This document shows positions 11,382 through 21,015 of a stretch of DNA of 35,435 nucleotides, one piece after another. Below the pieces are notes generated by a model, which saw nothing but the letters and a program-made list of their open reading frames with translations, searched no databases and was not told where the DNA came from. The stretch's first letter is position 1. The number at the start of each line of letters is the position of its first letter. The stretch is from assembly GCA_017556895.1 (NCBI GenBank), contig JAFYLX010000029.1, positions 1 to 35,435 on the forward strand, in the 5' to 3' direction. A program made the position numbers and the translations under genes. The DNA is from Bacillota bacterium (GTDB taxonomy: Bacteria > Bacillota_A > Clostridia > Peptostreptococcales > Anaerovoracaceae).

Positions 11382-12545
11382 TTAACTTTTCTTAAAAAAC
11401 TCGTATGCTTTTTCATTTATTCTTATCCATCCTTTCCCAGCGGGGTGAACTATGTCTTCAAGAAATCCCGGGGTATAACATTCATCAAACAAACTTGTGA
11501 ATTGAACATTGTATTTAACTGAGATGTCATTGATTTTCTCTACAATTATTTCTCGATTCTCTTTTGGAAACCCAGTATAGTCATACCAATAGCCATTTAC
11601 AGGAAGCAGTAACAAGTGCGCTTCAATCCCGGATTCTTTACAAACATCTAAAAGAAGCTCTAGATCCTTATACTCAGGAGACTTACCATAAGTTCTATTG
11701 GCGTCTGCATTTTTTCTTTCTTTAATCATAGGCAAAACATCTTTAACATAGAGATTATTACGTATATAAAATTCGTTGTCGGCTTCCTTTAAAAATTCAG
11801 CTTCATATTTCTTTTCTAAGGCTTTCCAGTCTGGTACTACTCCACTGCTAGAGGCTTCGAAATTTTTTGTTAAATGATTATGTTTTGCCCACGTAAGACC
11901 AACGCTAACAAGTTCACGCTCGTCTAAAACAACTTTGTGAATCTTATTGAGTATTTGATCTTTGAGGGAAACAGTATTGTTATTAGTATCGCCTATGCTT
12001 TTGATTCTATCATAAACAGACATGTTATCATCCAACACTTCCAGTGTGCGTGTAGATATTCTGTTGATTAAATCATCTGAAAGACATTTGTTATCTAACA
12101 TAGCTAAATAATTACTTTCGGAAAATCTTGCTGTGAAGCCAGCCTTATCTATTCCATTTTTTGAAAACCATGAAGGTGATAATAGAATTAGAACCTTTTT
12201 AGTCTCAAGTTTTGGAGCAATTGCCGCTAAAGTAATAGCATGTGAAAGACTTTGATTTTTTGCAGCACCAATGCACATTACATCCATGTTAGTTTCCCTA
12301 AATATTTGGCTTGGATGGTATGCTTTGTTCTTTCCATGATGAAATTCAGAAGAACCTAGCATCAAAAATGTATTGCTATCTATATTAGAAGAGATTGCCT
12401 TATAAGACAAATCTTTTTTAGTACTAATCCATCTGCCGAATTCATCACTGTTGGATTTTATGTTTTCGATTGCATACATATGTGTGCCGAATACCGTTGA
12501 AACGAATAACATAATGGCAATAAAAAAAGATATAATTTTTTTCAT
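11382..12545 (-). CDS. dltD: DltD, D-alanyl transfer protein
   Basis: DltD is an extracytoplasmic, membrane-anchored SGNH-type hydrolase needed to place D-alanine on lipoteichoic acid. The 387-residue protein starts with a signal anchor, MKKIISFFIAIMLFVSTVFG. The nucleophile region is LMLGSSEFHHG (near residue 66), and the Asp-His end of the triad is visible as DIVHPAGKGW near the C-terminus. It is the last gene of the dltABCD order, 18 bp after dltC. The strand and order fit a single operon. No convincing terminator follows before the IS remnant. Confidence 0.92.
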   Translation of the reverse strand: MKKIISFFIAIMLFVSTVFGTHMYAIENIKSNSDEFGRWISTKKDLSYKAISSNIDSNTFLMLGSSEFHHGKNKAYHPSQIFRETNMDVMCIGAAKNQSLSHAITLAAIAPKLETKKVLILLSPSWFSKNGIDKAGFTARFSESNYLAMLDNKCLSDDLINRISTRTLEVLDDNMSVYDRIKSIGDTNNNTVSLKDQILNKIHKVVLDERELVSVGLTWAKHNHLTKNFEASSSGVVPDWKALEKKYEAEFLKEADNEFYIRNNLYVKDVLPMIKERKNADANRTYGKSPEYKDLELLLDVCKESGIEAHLLLLPVNGYWYDYTGFPKENREIIVEKINDISVKYNVQFTSLFDECYTPGFLEDIVHPAGKGWIRINEKAYEFFKKS

Positions 12546-12563
12546 TGTTGAGTACCTGCTAAA

Positions 12564-12809
12564 CTATAATCTAATCATCACTTGCTCTACGATTTTGTTT
12601 GGAGTATCCATTTCCTCTCTTTTTAGTTCTGATGGAGACATAATAATACCAACCTTTTCTTCAATACCGATTAAAAACTCAGTATAGTCTAAGGAATCAA
12701 TTAACTCTTCTTCTAAAAGATTAATGTCTAGGTTAACGCGAATGATATCGTCTCCACATATTTCTTCTAACAATTCTAAAACAATTTCTGTTATTTTTTC
12801 TTTATTCAT
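12564..12809 (-). CDS. dltC: D-alanyl carrier protein DltC
   Basis: This 81-residue acidic protein is the carrier that accepts D-alanine from DltA on a 4'-phosphopantetheine arm. The attachment serine lies in EELIDSLDYTEFLIG (near residue 38), matching the DSL/DSM motif of carrier proteins. It sits between dltB and dltD, with 18 bp on each side. The phosphopantetheine needed for activation derives from CoA, whose biosynthetic genes lie later in the window. Confidence 0.93.
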   Translation of the reverse strand: MNKEKITEIVLELLEEICGDDIIRVNLDINLLEEELIDSLDYTEFLIGIEEKVGIIMSPSELKREEMDTPNKIVEQVMIRL

Positions 12810-12827
12810 TTTTTCTCTCCCAAAATA

Positions 12828-13970
12828 CTAAATTATTTTTCCTGAAAAAATCAGGAATCCAAACATAACAAAGTTAAAAGTTAAAAACCAACTTACTAAT
12901 TTGTATATGGTATTTTTTTTATATTTTTTATAAAATTTTGATTTCTTTTGGTATATCTCTGTAACGGAAAGTAGTACCCCGTGGTAAAGACCATATAAAA
13001 TAAAGTTTATACCTATACCATGCCATATACCCATTACTAACATATTAATTATAAAAGCAATGCTCGCACCAACGAGCTTGTCGTTAAACCATTTGCCTCT
13101 TATGGATGCCATCATAAACCTTGAGAAGAGGAAATCTCTAAACCAATTTGACAATGTAATATGCCAACGGTTCCAAAAGTCCTTCATATCCGTACTAGCA
13201 AAGGGTTTATTGAAGTTATCTGGAGTACCGATACCAAATATATAGGATATACCAACAGCCATCTTACTATAACCCGCGAAGTCGAAGAAAAGATACAACC
13301 CATAAGAGTACATATACGCTATAGTTGCCCACCAAAGGTTATAATTATTTGCAAAGGAAACTGCTTGATATAAAAGAGCTGCAAAACAGAATTTATATGT
13401 GGCGCCGGTCATTATATATAGCAGTCCTGTTCCGACTCTATCGAGATAGTCAGATTTAGGAAGGACATAGTTTAGATCTTGATTAAAACGGCGGCTTCTA
13501 TCTATAGGACCTGAAGACAAGCATGTGAAAAAGATAAGGAAATAAAGGTAGTCGAATGCCTTTATTTCTGTTATCAATCCATCATAGATTTCAATAATTA
13601 CTTGTACCGCCTTGAATGTTAAATAAGAAATACCTATAAATCCTAAAATAGAGAGATTTATAATAGTAGAAACCTTATAAAGGCATAATGGCAATATGGC
13701 CAATAAAAGAGGAATCCAAAACATTAATCTGGTGCGTCCTACTTTGGCAACAAAAGCTGTTGTCGTTTTAGCAAGCAGTAGTTGAAATACACAAAACAAA
13801 ATTAAATACACGCCGGACATATAATTGCAGCCGATTGCTAAAAGTGCAAATACCACTGAAGTAAAGAAGCCATAATATTTGATATTTTTTTCTTTAACAC
13901 CTAAATATATGGCAGGCAAAGCCAGAATGACTAACCAAATAAAGAAATAAGTTTCACCTAGCAATATCAT
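12828..13970 (-). CDS. dltB: DltB, membrane-bound O-acyltransferase for D-alanine
   Basis: DltB is a multi-pass MBOAT protein that moves D-alanine from DltC across the membrane. The 380-residue sequence has many hydrophobic segments. It carries the MBOAT motifs WNRWHITLSNWFRDFLF (near residue 268) and MGIWHGIGINFILYGLYHG (near residue 314), the latter with the conserved histidine. SSGPIDRSRRF is also typical. Its ATG overlaps the dltA stop by 4 bp (ATGA), indicating translational coupling. Confidence 0.95.
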   Translation of the reverse strand: MILLGETYFFIWLVILALPAIYLGVKEKNIKYYGFFTSVVFALLAIGCNYMSGVYLILFCVFQLLLAKTTTAFVAKVGRTRLMFWIPLLLAILPLCLYKVSTIINLSILGFIGISYLTFKAVQVIIEIYDGLITEIKAFDYLYFLIFFTCLSSGPIDRSRRFNQDLNYVLPKSDYLDRVGTGLLYIMTGATYKFCFAALLYQAVSFANNYNLWWATIAYMYSYGLYLFFDFAGYSKMAVGISYIFGIGTPDNFNKPFASTDMKDFWNRWHITLSNWFRDFLFSRFMMASIRGKWFNDKLVGASIAFIINMLVMGIWHGIGINFILYGLYHGVLLSVTEIYQKKSKFYKKYKKNTIYKLVSWFLTFNFVMFGFLIFSGKII

Positions 13971-15469
13971 TTAATTAATTCCTCCAATTTCCTTCTGTCG
14001 ATTTTGCCGTTATTAGTAATTGGAAACTCTTCTAAATAACGAATTTGTTTAGGAATCATATATGAAGGCAAAAGTTCTTTTAATTGGCTTTTTATATATT
14101 TGCTTGTGGCAAAATCATCTAACAAAGAAGGCGTTTTTACAAATGCAATCAAATGCTTTATTTTGCCTGAATTATATTTTGGTAGTACGATAGCCTGTTC
14201 TATTTCAGGTATTAATAATAGATTTTTTTCTATATCTCCAAGCTCTATACGGTACCCATGCATTTTGATTTGAAAATCCATACGGCCGTCACAATATAGT
14301 GTACCGTTCTTAAAGTAACCCTTATCCCCTGTTTTATATTTTCTGATTGTTTGATTGTTAGCATTGCTTACTTCGGCAAAACACATGCTGGTCTTTTCGG
14401 GATCCTTAAAATAACCTTTAGCAACAGTGTCACCTATGATAATTATCTCTCCGTTTTCTATTTGAATATCCGTACCTGGCTTTGGCAGGCCGATAGGCAA
14501 AGGCCCCTCCATATTCATAACCTCGTCGGTAATCTCAATAAAAGTTACCGCTACGGTAGATTCTGTAGGGCCGTAAGTGTTTACTATTGATGCGTCTGGA
14601 AACCTCTGCTTAAGATTGGAGACAGTACTTTTAGTAAGAGCCTCTCCACAAAATAAAAACAACTTGATATTGGGTAATAGAACGCTTGAAAATTTCTTAT
14701 CAGCCATACACATATCAACAAAGGAAGGTGTAGAAACCCAGCATTCCGGTCCGCTTTTATTTAAAAACTCAAACAAGTTTGCCATATTAGCTATTAGGTT
14801 TTTATCAAGGCACACTAGAGTTCCACCAGTTGTCAGCGACAAATATGTATCAAAAACTGAAAGATCAAATGAAAATGGCGCTTGATTTAAGAATATGTTA
14901 TTACCATTTTTCAGATAAGGCATAGATAAGTTTTTAGCCCAATTTACAAAGTTAGTTAGATTGAATTCTGAGATTTCGACCCCTTTAGGTGTTCCTGTGC
15001 TCCCAGAAGTAAAAATAATATAGAATGTATCGTTCCCCTGCACTTGCCACGATTCATCTGCAGATAAATTGCACGGCTTGTTACAAATATCCTTAATCAT
15101 TTCTATTGAAATAACGTCATAGCAATCTAATTCTAGAGACTCAGTAGAAAAAACAATATCATTATCTATAATTTTAGCAATCTTTTCTATCCTGTCTTTT
15201 GGGATAGAAATATCAATGGGGCAATAAGCATGTCCTGATTTGGCACAAGCGAGAAAACATACTAGTGTATATGGATTTTTATGTCCATATACCATAATAG
15301 GAATAGTGTTATCTACATTTTGTTTAATCCAATGAGCTAGCATTTCTGAATAATTCCAAAGTTGCCCATAGGTCATGTCTGAAAATTCAGTAACTATTGC
15401 GGTTCTGTCAGGATCATTTATTGCAACAGATTTTATAGATTTTAAAATACATTCATTGTTAGATTTCAT
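13967..15469 (-). CDS. dltA: D-alanine--D-alanyl carrier protein ligase DltA
   Basis: DltA activates D-alanine with ATP and loads it on DltC in the cytosol. The 500-residue adenylation enzyme shows the core motifs in order: FTSGSTGTPKGVE (near residue 153), NTYGPTESTVAVT (near 297), YKTGDKGYF (near 375), GRMDFQIKMHGYRIELGDIE (near 395) and the C-terminal NNGKIDRRKLEELI with the catalytic lysine. It is the first gene of the operon; the ATG follows a G-rich site (GGGGGGAATGGA). A short DltX-type peptide gene was not found in front of it. Confidence 0.95.
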   Translation of the reverse strand: MKSNNECILKSIKSVAINDPDRTAIVTEFSDMTYGQLWNYSEMLAHWIKQNVDNTIPIMVYGHKNPYTLVCFLACAKSGHAYCPIDISIPKDRIEKIAKIIDNDIVFSTESLELDCYDVISIEMIKDICNKPCNLSADESWQVQGNDTFYIIFTSGSTGTPKGVEISEFNLTNFVNWAKNLSMPYLKNGNNIFLNQAPFSFDLSVFDTYLSLTTGGTLVCLDKNLIANMANLFEFLNKSGPECWVSTPSFVDMCMADKKFSSVLLPNIKLFLFCGEALTKSTVSNLKQRFPDASIVNTYGPTESTVAVTFIEITDEVMNMEGPLPIGLPKPGTDIQIENGEIIIIGDTVAKGYFKDPEKTSMCFAEVSNANNQTIRKYKTGDKGYFKNGTLYCDGRMDFQIKMHGYRIELGDIEKNLLLIPEIEQAIVLPKYNSGKIKHLIAFVKTPSLLDDFATSKYIKSQLKELLPSYMIPKQIRYLEEFPITNNGKIDRRKLEELIK

Positions 15470-15489
15470 TCCATTCCCCCCTTGGGATG

Positions 15490-15518
15490 ATTATATATCT
15501 AAGGGCTGTAAACATAAA
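15490..15518 (-). promoter_or_regulatory. Candidate dlt operon promoter
   Basis: On the - strand a perfect TATAAT (15490-15495) lies 17 bp from a weak -35 TTTATG (15513-15518). The start would fall only about 13-15 nt before the dltA ATG, giving a very short leader. Confidence 0.4.
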
Positions 15519-15569
15519 TAGAATGGGAACAGAATTAAGATATTTGTAATAAAATATTAATTATTGTAA

Positions 15570-15617
15570 AAATAACAAAAGGACTTAATCCAGTCCAATA
15601 CCGGATTAAGTCCTTTT
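15570..15617 (-). terminator. Terminator after the M20 peptidase gene
   Basis: AAAAGGACTTAATCC (15577-15591) pairs perfectly with 15603-15617 around an 11-nt loop. Reading the - strand it is followed by a T-rich stretch (GTTATTTTT). It separates the peptidase transcript from dlt. Confidence 0.88.
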
Positions 15618-15637
15618 GTAAATTCGTATAATATTGG

Positions 15638-17071
15638 CTATGCTTTCTTAATAACCGTCTTATAGAAGTCAACACCCATAGGTAGTGCGCCCTGGTAAAT
15701 ATTTTCGTTTAGGCCGTGGATGGATTCGTACTGCTGTTCGTCGATATATAATGGAGCGAATCTGATGCAGTTGTCACTTACTGGACCGTAGTACTTAGCG
15801 TCTGTACCACCTGTCATTGTGTAAGGACAAACTCCAACGCCTGGATAGATTTCGTTTACTGTTGATTCTACAATCTTGAATTCTTCACTTCTGAAGTCAA
15901 CTACCTGACATGGATCGTCCTGATAGATTACTTCTGTCTCGATATCGTATTTCTTAGCGATTTCAGCAACTAACTTAATGCTCTCCTCGTTTGGCTGATG
16001 CTGGATGAATCTCATGTTACCAACGATGCTAGCTTCCTGTGGAAGTACGTTTGCGCCGTCAGCACCCTTTGCCATTGTGAATGCTAGCGTTGTTCTAAGC
16101 ATAGCAGCAGCCGCAGAACTTACGGATGGGATTACTTTTACTAATAATGGCTTTAAGATTCCCATGTTAGAGAATAGAAGCTTCATGCCAAAGTCCATAT
16201 TAGGAGCCATTCTTGTAAACATTTCTACAACAGTTGGTGAAAATTCTGCCTTGAAAGGATTCTTCTTTTCAATATCCACCATGAATTTACCAAGTCTAAC
16301 AAGTGGAGTGTTCTTGCCTGGAGCACTCGCGTGACCGCCGTTGCCGTGGGCAGTGAATTTGATGTCGCCGTAGCCCTTTTCTACAAGGCCTACCATAGCA
16401 TAAGTTCCCTTTACACCGCCAACTGGTTCTTCGATAATCATACCACCTTCATCTAGTACAAGTCTAAGCTTAACGTTGTTTTTCTGAAGGTAATCAACAG
16501 TTAGAGGAGCACCTTCGCCACTCCACTCTTCTGTGCAGCTGGATGCAATGTATACGTCTCCTCTTGGCACGAAACCGTCTGCAATAAGTTCTTCTACTGC
16601 AGTGAAGATACAGAATAGGCTGGCCTTAGTATCTACTGTACCTCTACCCCATACTCTTCCCTTTTCATCAATGTCTCCACTGAACGGTTCGTGTTCCCAT
16701 TCGCCGTTTGCTTCTACAACGTCCTGATGGCTCATTAATAGGATTGGCTCTGCCTTTCCCTGACCTTCCCACTTGAATAGTAAGTTGCCGTTGAATTCAT
16801 TCTTTTCACATTTAGCGTGAACATTTGGGAAAAGTTCTTCTAAAACTTTGTGGAATTCATAGAATTTTGTTCTATCTTCCTGATCTCTCCAGGATACTGT
16901 TTCTACCTGGACCATCTTTGCTAATTTCTGTCCGTATTCGGAAGCTCTAGGGCTTTCATCAAGGACAACTTTTGCTTCTTTTGCCGCTGTTGGCTTAAGT
17001 GTTGCTGCTCTTAAAATTAGAAATAACACAAAAGCAAGTAGCAAGGCTAAGATGATTAATACAAATTTCAT
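15638..17071 (-). CDS. M20-family metallopeptidase with an N-terminal membrane anchor
   Basis: The 477-residue protein begins with one transmembrane segment (residues 2-22). An M20 zinc-peptidase domain of the carboxypeptidase S/CPS1 type follows. Metal and catalytic motifs are LLMSHQDVV (near residue 113), GRGTVDTKASLFC (bridging Asp), SCTEEWSGEGA (catalytic Glu pair) and MTGGTDAKYYG, with the late His in ESIHGLNE. A dimerisation domain lies between them (HASAPGKNTPLVRLGKF). It is 11 bp downstream of two membrane-protein genes and probably cotranscribed with them. The anchor suggests action at the membrane, but sidedness is not shown. The substrate is unknown; dipeptides or N-acyl amino acids are typical for the family. 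Confidence 0.88.
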   Translation of the reverse strand: MKFVLIILALLLAFVLFLILRAATLKPTAAKEAKVVLDESPRASEYGQKLAKMVQVETVSWRDQEDRTKFYEFHKVLEELFPNVHAKCEKNEFNGNLLFKWEGQGKAEPILLMSHQDVVEANGEWEHEPFSGDIDEKGRVWGRGTVDTKASLFCIFTAVEELIADGFVPRGDVYIASSCTEEWSGEGAPLTVDYLQKNNVKLRLVLDEGGMIIEEPVGGVKGTYAMVGLVEKGYGDIKFTAHGNGGHASAPGKNTPLVRLGKFMVDIEKKNPFKAEFSPTVVEMFTRMAPNMDFGMKLLFSNMGILKPLLVKVIPSVSSAAAAMLRTTLAFTMAKGADGANVLPQEASIVGNMRFIQHQPNEESIKLVAEIAKKYDIETEVIYQDDPCQVVDFRSEEFKIVESTVNEIYPGVGVCPYTMTGGTDAKYYGPVSDNCIRFAPLYIDEQQYESIHGLNENIYQGALPMGVDFYKTVIKKA

Positions 17072-17082
17072 AGTATTCTCCT

Positions 17083-17757
17083 TTAAATCTTACCTTTTTT
17101 GAATAAAAAAAATCCGATTGCAAGGGCAAGGCCACCGCTTGGGATTAATAATAAACTTGTCTGACCAATTGCTGCCGGTACTAATATGCAAAGTGCACTC
17201 ATTAAAAGTAATGGAATAACAGCAATCTTAGGGCTCTTAATAAAATATTTTAGACCAAGAGCACCGAATAATGCAGGTACTACATTATTAAATGCAGGAA
17301 GAAGTTCTTCTGTCTGCAGAATTGGCTGAAGTGGCACTAAAAGAATAACACCAACAACGATTAATAGTGTAGTAGTGATTGCACTAGTTGCAACGCTGAT
17401 TGTTGAAACTATTTCGTGTTCCGGAGTACCGGATTCAGTTCCAGCAATATCCTTAGAGTTCATTACACAAGGAATCTTCATGTTTGTCACATTTCCTGTG
17501 ATAAAGGAAAGGTAACTGCCGCCAACACCTAGCATTGGAGCATAAACAAGGAATTCTACAATTGCAACTGGGATGTAGATTAAACCAACATTAGCGAAAC
17601 CTTTTAAGAATCCGCCAAGATTTGGCATTACGCCGTTTATTGCACCGATAACAAAAGGAATTGCAAGTAAAAGCGCAACGGCTAGGATTAGAGTGATTCG
17701 GCCGATTCTATGGAGGCCATCGTTAAACTCTTTAAAGAATTTTTCTTTTTCGTTCAT
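17083..17757 (-). CDS. Multi-pass membrane protein of unknown function, partner of the next gene
   Basis: The 224-residue protein has about six hydrophobic segments, at roughly residues 17-38, 52-75, 115-136, 150-165, 172-195 and 200-218. A conserved-looking loop GVGGSYLSFITGNVTNMKIP lies near residue 75, followed by a polar stretch GTESGTPEHE. I cannot assign a family with confidence. It stands between a DUF5058-like gene and an M20 peptidase, with 17 and 11 bp gaps, so the three are probably one transcription unit. A two-subunit transporter for the peptidase substrate or product is a reasonable inference. Confidence 0.75.
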   Translation of the reverse strand: MNEKEKFFKEFNDGLHRIGRITLILAVALLLAIPFVIGAINGVMPNLGGFLKGFANVGLIYIPVAIVEFLVYAPMLGVGGSYLSFITGNVTNMKIPCVMNSKDIAGTESGTPEHEIVSTISVATSAITTTLLIVVGVILLVPLQPILQTEELLPAFNNVVPALFGALGLKYFIKSPKIAVIPLLLMSALCILVPAAIGQTSLLLIPSGGLALAIGFFLFKKGKI

Positions 17758-17774
17758 CTTAATTGCCTCCTTTC

Positions 17775-18536
17775 CTATAATCCTAAGTTTATAACTACAG
17801 CAGCCGCCATAGCGATAAGCATACTAGCTGCTAAGCTGAAGTTTTCAAGTACTAACATTTTCTTTTTCTGAACAAGAAATTCAAACACTGCCATACATGC
17901 CGCAGCAACCATTGCTACGAAGATTGGCATAAAGTTTGAACCACCACCAGGCATTGCCTGTCCAATATATGCACCTATATATGCAGCACATAAACCTACG
18001 AACATAGCAGTTGTAGCATGAGCACCGAAACCTGGCTTTGATGGAGCGTCAGACTCTGTGCTTTCCTTCTTAGGCTTTGATTGAAGTTTTCCAAGATATT
18101 TCTTTAAGAAGAAGATACAGCAGAAAACCCCGCCAAGGATACCCATTGTCATTACAAGCGCGATTGTAACAAAAGCACCCATATCTAATTCACTTAAATT
18201 AAGTCCGCTTAGCCCGATATTCTGAGCAGCGATTTCGGCTACGTTTAGTTCGTACTGAAGTGCACCGATTACAGAAAGTCTAAGCCATGAGAAAGGAACT
18301 CCTAAAGTTCCGCTTAGCGCGATTACACCAAGCAAAATGCTGATAGACGGAAGCAACGTGAAAGTCGCGCTGGCCGTAATAGTCTTTTTCAAGACCTTAG
18401 GGTCCATGCCGATAGCAACCCCCGCCTTATAGCTCTTTACTAGGAATACAAAACACATTACGGTGATAAAACCAAGGACCACAGCTACTATGGCATAAAA
18501 GGTCATGGAGTTAACACCGGCCAAATATTGTTCCAT
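17775..18536 (-). CDS. Membrane protein, probably DUF5058 family
   Basis: The 253-residue protein has about six or seven hydrophobic segments (near residues 12-32, 52-75, 122-147, 175-195, 202-218 and 232-252). A charged cytosolic-type linker rich in Lys, Glu and Ser lies at about 150-168. The stretch LPSISILLGVIALSGTLGVP (near residue 58) recalls DUF5058 proteins; this is from memory and untested. The start has AGGAGG a few bases upstream. It lies 39 bp after metH on the same strand, so it may be read from the met operon or from a promoter inside that gap. The function is unknown. Confidence 0.75.
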   Translation of the reverse strand: MEQYLAGVNSMTFYAIVAVVLGFITVMCFVFLVKSYKAGVAIGMDPKVLKKTITASATFTLLPSISILLGVIALSGTLGVPFSWLRLSVIGALQYELNVAEIAAQNIGLSGLNLSELDMGAFVTIALVMTMGILGGVFCCIFFLKKYLGKLQSKPKKESTESDAPSKPGFGAHATTAMFVGLCAAYIGAYIGQAMPGGGSNFMPIFVAMVAAACMAVFEFLVQKKKMLVLENFSLAASMLIAMAAAVVINLGL

Positions 18537-18575
18537 TTTATCCTCCTAAATATCTAGTATAAAGTTACGAATGTG

Positions 18576-21011
18576 TTACGCCTCGATGCTGTCTGCGTAC
18601 CTAACAGTCTCCATCGCGTCTTTTGCGTATTTGTTTGCACCGATTCTATCGGAATACTCCTGATTTAGAACTGCGCCACCTACGACTACCTTGCACCAAG
18701 GAGCCTTTTCCTTTAACTGCTTGATAGTCTCTTCCATTGCAGGAACCGTAGTAGTCATAAGTGCACTTAGACCGGCTACCGGAGCATTGTTTTCGATTAC
18801 GGCTTCTACCACTTTTTCTGGAGCAACGTCCTTGCCAAGGTCGATAACCTTGAAACCGTAGTTTTCTAATAGTAATTTAACGATGTTCTTACCGATATCG
18901 TGGATATCCCCGTGAACAGTTGCGATTACGATAGGATATTTGTCGATGGATGCTCCACCCTGAGTTGCCATGACGGACTTGATTTCTTCAAAGGATGCTT
19001 TTGCAGCCTCTGCAGCCATGAGCAGCTGAGGTAGGAAGATAGTCTTTTCTTCAAATCCCTTGCCTACGATGTCTAGAGCAGGGATGATTTCCTTCTGGAT
19101 AATATCTAGTGGAGCCTGACTTGCCAGCAATTCCTTAGTTAGTAATCCGGCCTGATCCTTTAGGCCCTTTGCGATTGCCTTTTGAAGGGCGGATGCGTAG
19201 TCGCCATTACCTGCGGAAAGTACAGCAGTATTGCCGGATGTAACGTGAGAAGTTACATTTGCAACCTGTGACGTTACATTTTCCTCGTGTGTAGTCGCAT
19301 ACTCGATATATTTAGCACAGTTTTCGTCGAAATCGTGAAGCGCGTTATATGTGTAATAAGTCTTCATCATTCCAGCGGAAAACGGATTCATTATTGCAGC
19401 AGATAATCCCCTTTCCATCGCACATGCGAAGAAAGTACTGTTAACAGCTTCTCTGTTCGGAAGACCAAAGGATACGTTGGAAACGCCAAGGGATGTATGG
19501 CAACCAAGTTCGTATCTAATGTATTCTAGCGCCTTTAGTGTGGCCTTTGCTGCGGATGAGTCAGCACTGATAGTCATAGCAAGTGTATCGAAGATGATGT
19601 CTTTCTTGTCGATACCGTATTCAGCAGCAGTTGCTAGAATCTTCTTTGCGATTTCTACTCTTCCCTCCCAAGTCGTAGGGATTCCGCTTTCGTCTAGAGT
19701 TAGGGCAACTACTACGCCGCCGTATTTCTTTACTAACGGGAAGATTTCTCTCATGGAAGATTCCTTACCGTTAACTGAGTTGATCATAGCCTTTCCGTTG
19801 TATCTACGAAGAGCAGCTTCCATTGCAGTCGCACTAGCTGTATCGATCTGAAGAGGAAGGTTAATTATAGCCTGAAGCTCACAAGTTGCAGTCTTAAGCA
19901 TTTCCACTTCATCGATTTCAGGTAAACCCACGTTTACGTCTAAGATTTCAACCCCTGCGTCCTGCTGGTTTACGCCTTCCTGAAGGATGTAGTCGATATC
20001 GTTTTCAACAAGTGCCTGCTTGAATCTCTTCTTACCTGTCGGATTGATTCTTTCGCCGATTAATATAGGTCTTTCTTCGAATTTTACCGCGTGAGTATAG
20101 GAAGAAACGCAAGTGATATTCTTAGGTTCGATAGCTTTTGGCTTTAAATCCTTAGTCGCTTCATAGATATTTGCGATATATTCAGGATTAGTACCGCAGC
20201 AGCCTCCAAGGATGCTAACGCCCTTTTGGCAAGCTTCTCTTAAATCAGAGGCAAACTCGTCTGGAAGAGTGCTGTATACCGCCTTACCGTCCTTTTCTGT
20301 AGGAAGACCGGCATTAGGTTTTAATAAAACTGGGATTGATGCGTTTTCTAGAAGTTCATCGATGATTCCCTTAAGCTGTTTTGGTTCTAGGGAGCAGTTT
20401 GCACCCACAGCGTCGGCACCCATACCTTCGATAAGAGCGACCATAGCCGCAGGGTTTGCGCCTGTCATAAGTTTGCCGTCTTCGCCATAAGCGTTGGAAA
20501 CGAATACCGGAAGGTCGGAATTTTCCTTAGCAGCAAGAAGGGCGGCCTTTGTTTCATAGCTGTCGGACATAGTTTCGATGAAGATTAAGTCTACGTCGTT
20601 CTTAACCCCTGCCCTTACGATCTGGGCGAAAAGCTCTACAGCATCTTCGAAATCGAAGTCGCCGTATGGCTTAAGAAGCTTGCCACAAGGTCCGATGTCT
20701 AGGGCAACGAACTTTTCTTTTGGGTTTGTTGATAGTTCTCTCGCCTTCTTTGCATTGGCAACCGCTGCCGCAACTATTTCTTCTAGAAGAGGAAGCTCGA
20801 ACTTAAGTGAGTTAGCACCGAAAGTGTTAGTGTTAACAACATTACTTCCTGCGTCGAAGTAGTTTTTCTGGATGTTTACGATTACTTCAGGGTGTGTGAT
20901 GTTCCACATTTCTGGAAGTTCACCGGGCTTCATGCCTGCTTCCTGAAGAAGTGTTCCCATACCACCGTCAAGGTATAGGATATTGTCTTTCATATAGTCT
21001 AGAATTTTCAT
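18576..21011 (-). CDS. metH: Cobalamin-dependent methionine synthase lacking the activation domain
   Basis: MetH moves a methyl group from methyl-tetrahydrofolate through cobalamin to homocysteine. The 811-residue protein has the homocysteine domain (residues 1-285, zinc ligands in GANCSLEP and GGCCGTNPEY). A pterin-binding domain follows (about 310-570, ILIGERINPTGKKRFKQALV). The cobalamin cap and Rossmann domain (about 595-811) contain the cobalt-ligating motif DIHDIGKN. The C-terminal AdoMet activation domain of the E. coli enzyme (about 1,220 residues) is absent; its counterpart is the separate gene just upstream. The linker near residue 585 has a small repeat of NVTS-type units. It is the last met gene of the operon. 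Confidence 0.96.
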   Translation of the reverse strand: MKILDYMKDNILYLDGGMGTLLQEAGMKPGELPEMWNITHPEVIVNIQKNYFDAGSNVVNTNTFGANSLKFELPLLEEIVAAAVANAKKARELSTNPKEKFVALDIGPCGKLLKPYGDFDFEDAVELFAQIVRAGVKNDVDLIFIETMSDSYETKAALLAAKENSDLPVFVSNAYGEDGKLMTGANPAAMVALIEGMGADAVGANCSLEPKQLKGIIDELLENASIPVLLKPNAGLPTEKDGKAVYSTLPDEFASDLREACQKGVSILGGCCGTNPEYIANIYEATKDLKPKAIEPKNITCVSSYTHAVKFEERPILIGERINPTGKKRFKQALVENDIDYILQEGVNQQDAGVEILDVNVGLPEIDEVEMLKTATCELQAIINLPLQIDTASATAMEAALRRYNGKAMINSVNGKESSMREIFPLVKKYGGVVVALTLDESGIPTTWEGRVEIAKKILATAAEYGIDKKDIIFDTLAMTISADSSAAKATLKALEYIRYELGCHTSLGVSNVSFGLPNREAVNSTFFACAMERGLSAAIMNPFSAGMMKTYYTYNALHDFDENCAKYIEYATTHEENVTSQVANVTSHVTSGNTAVLSAGNGDYASALQKAIAKGLKDQAGLLTKELLASQAPLDIIQKEIIPALDIVGKGFEEKTIFLPQLLMAAEAAKASFEEIKSVMATQGGASIDKYPIVIATVHGDIHDIGKNIVKLLLENYGFKVIDLGKDVAPEKVVEAVIENNAPVAGLSALMTTTVPAMEETIKQLKEKAPWCKVVVGGAVLNQEYSDRIGANKYAKDAMETVRYADSIEA

Positions 21012-21015
21012 TTAT

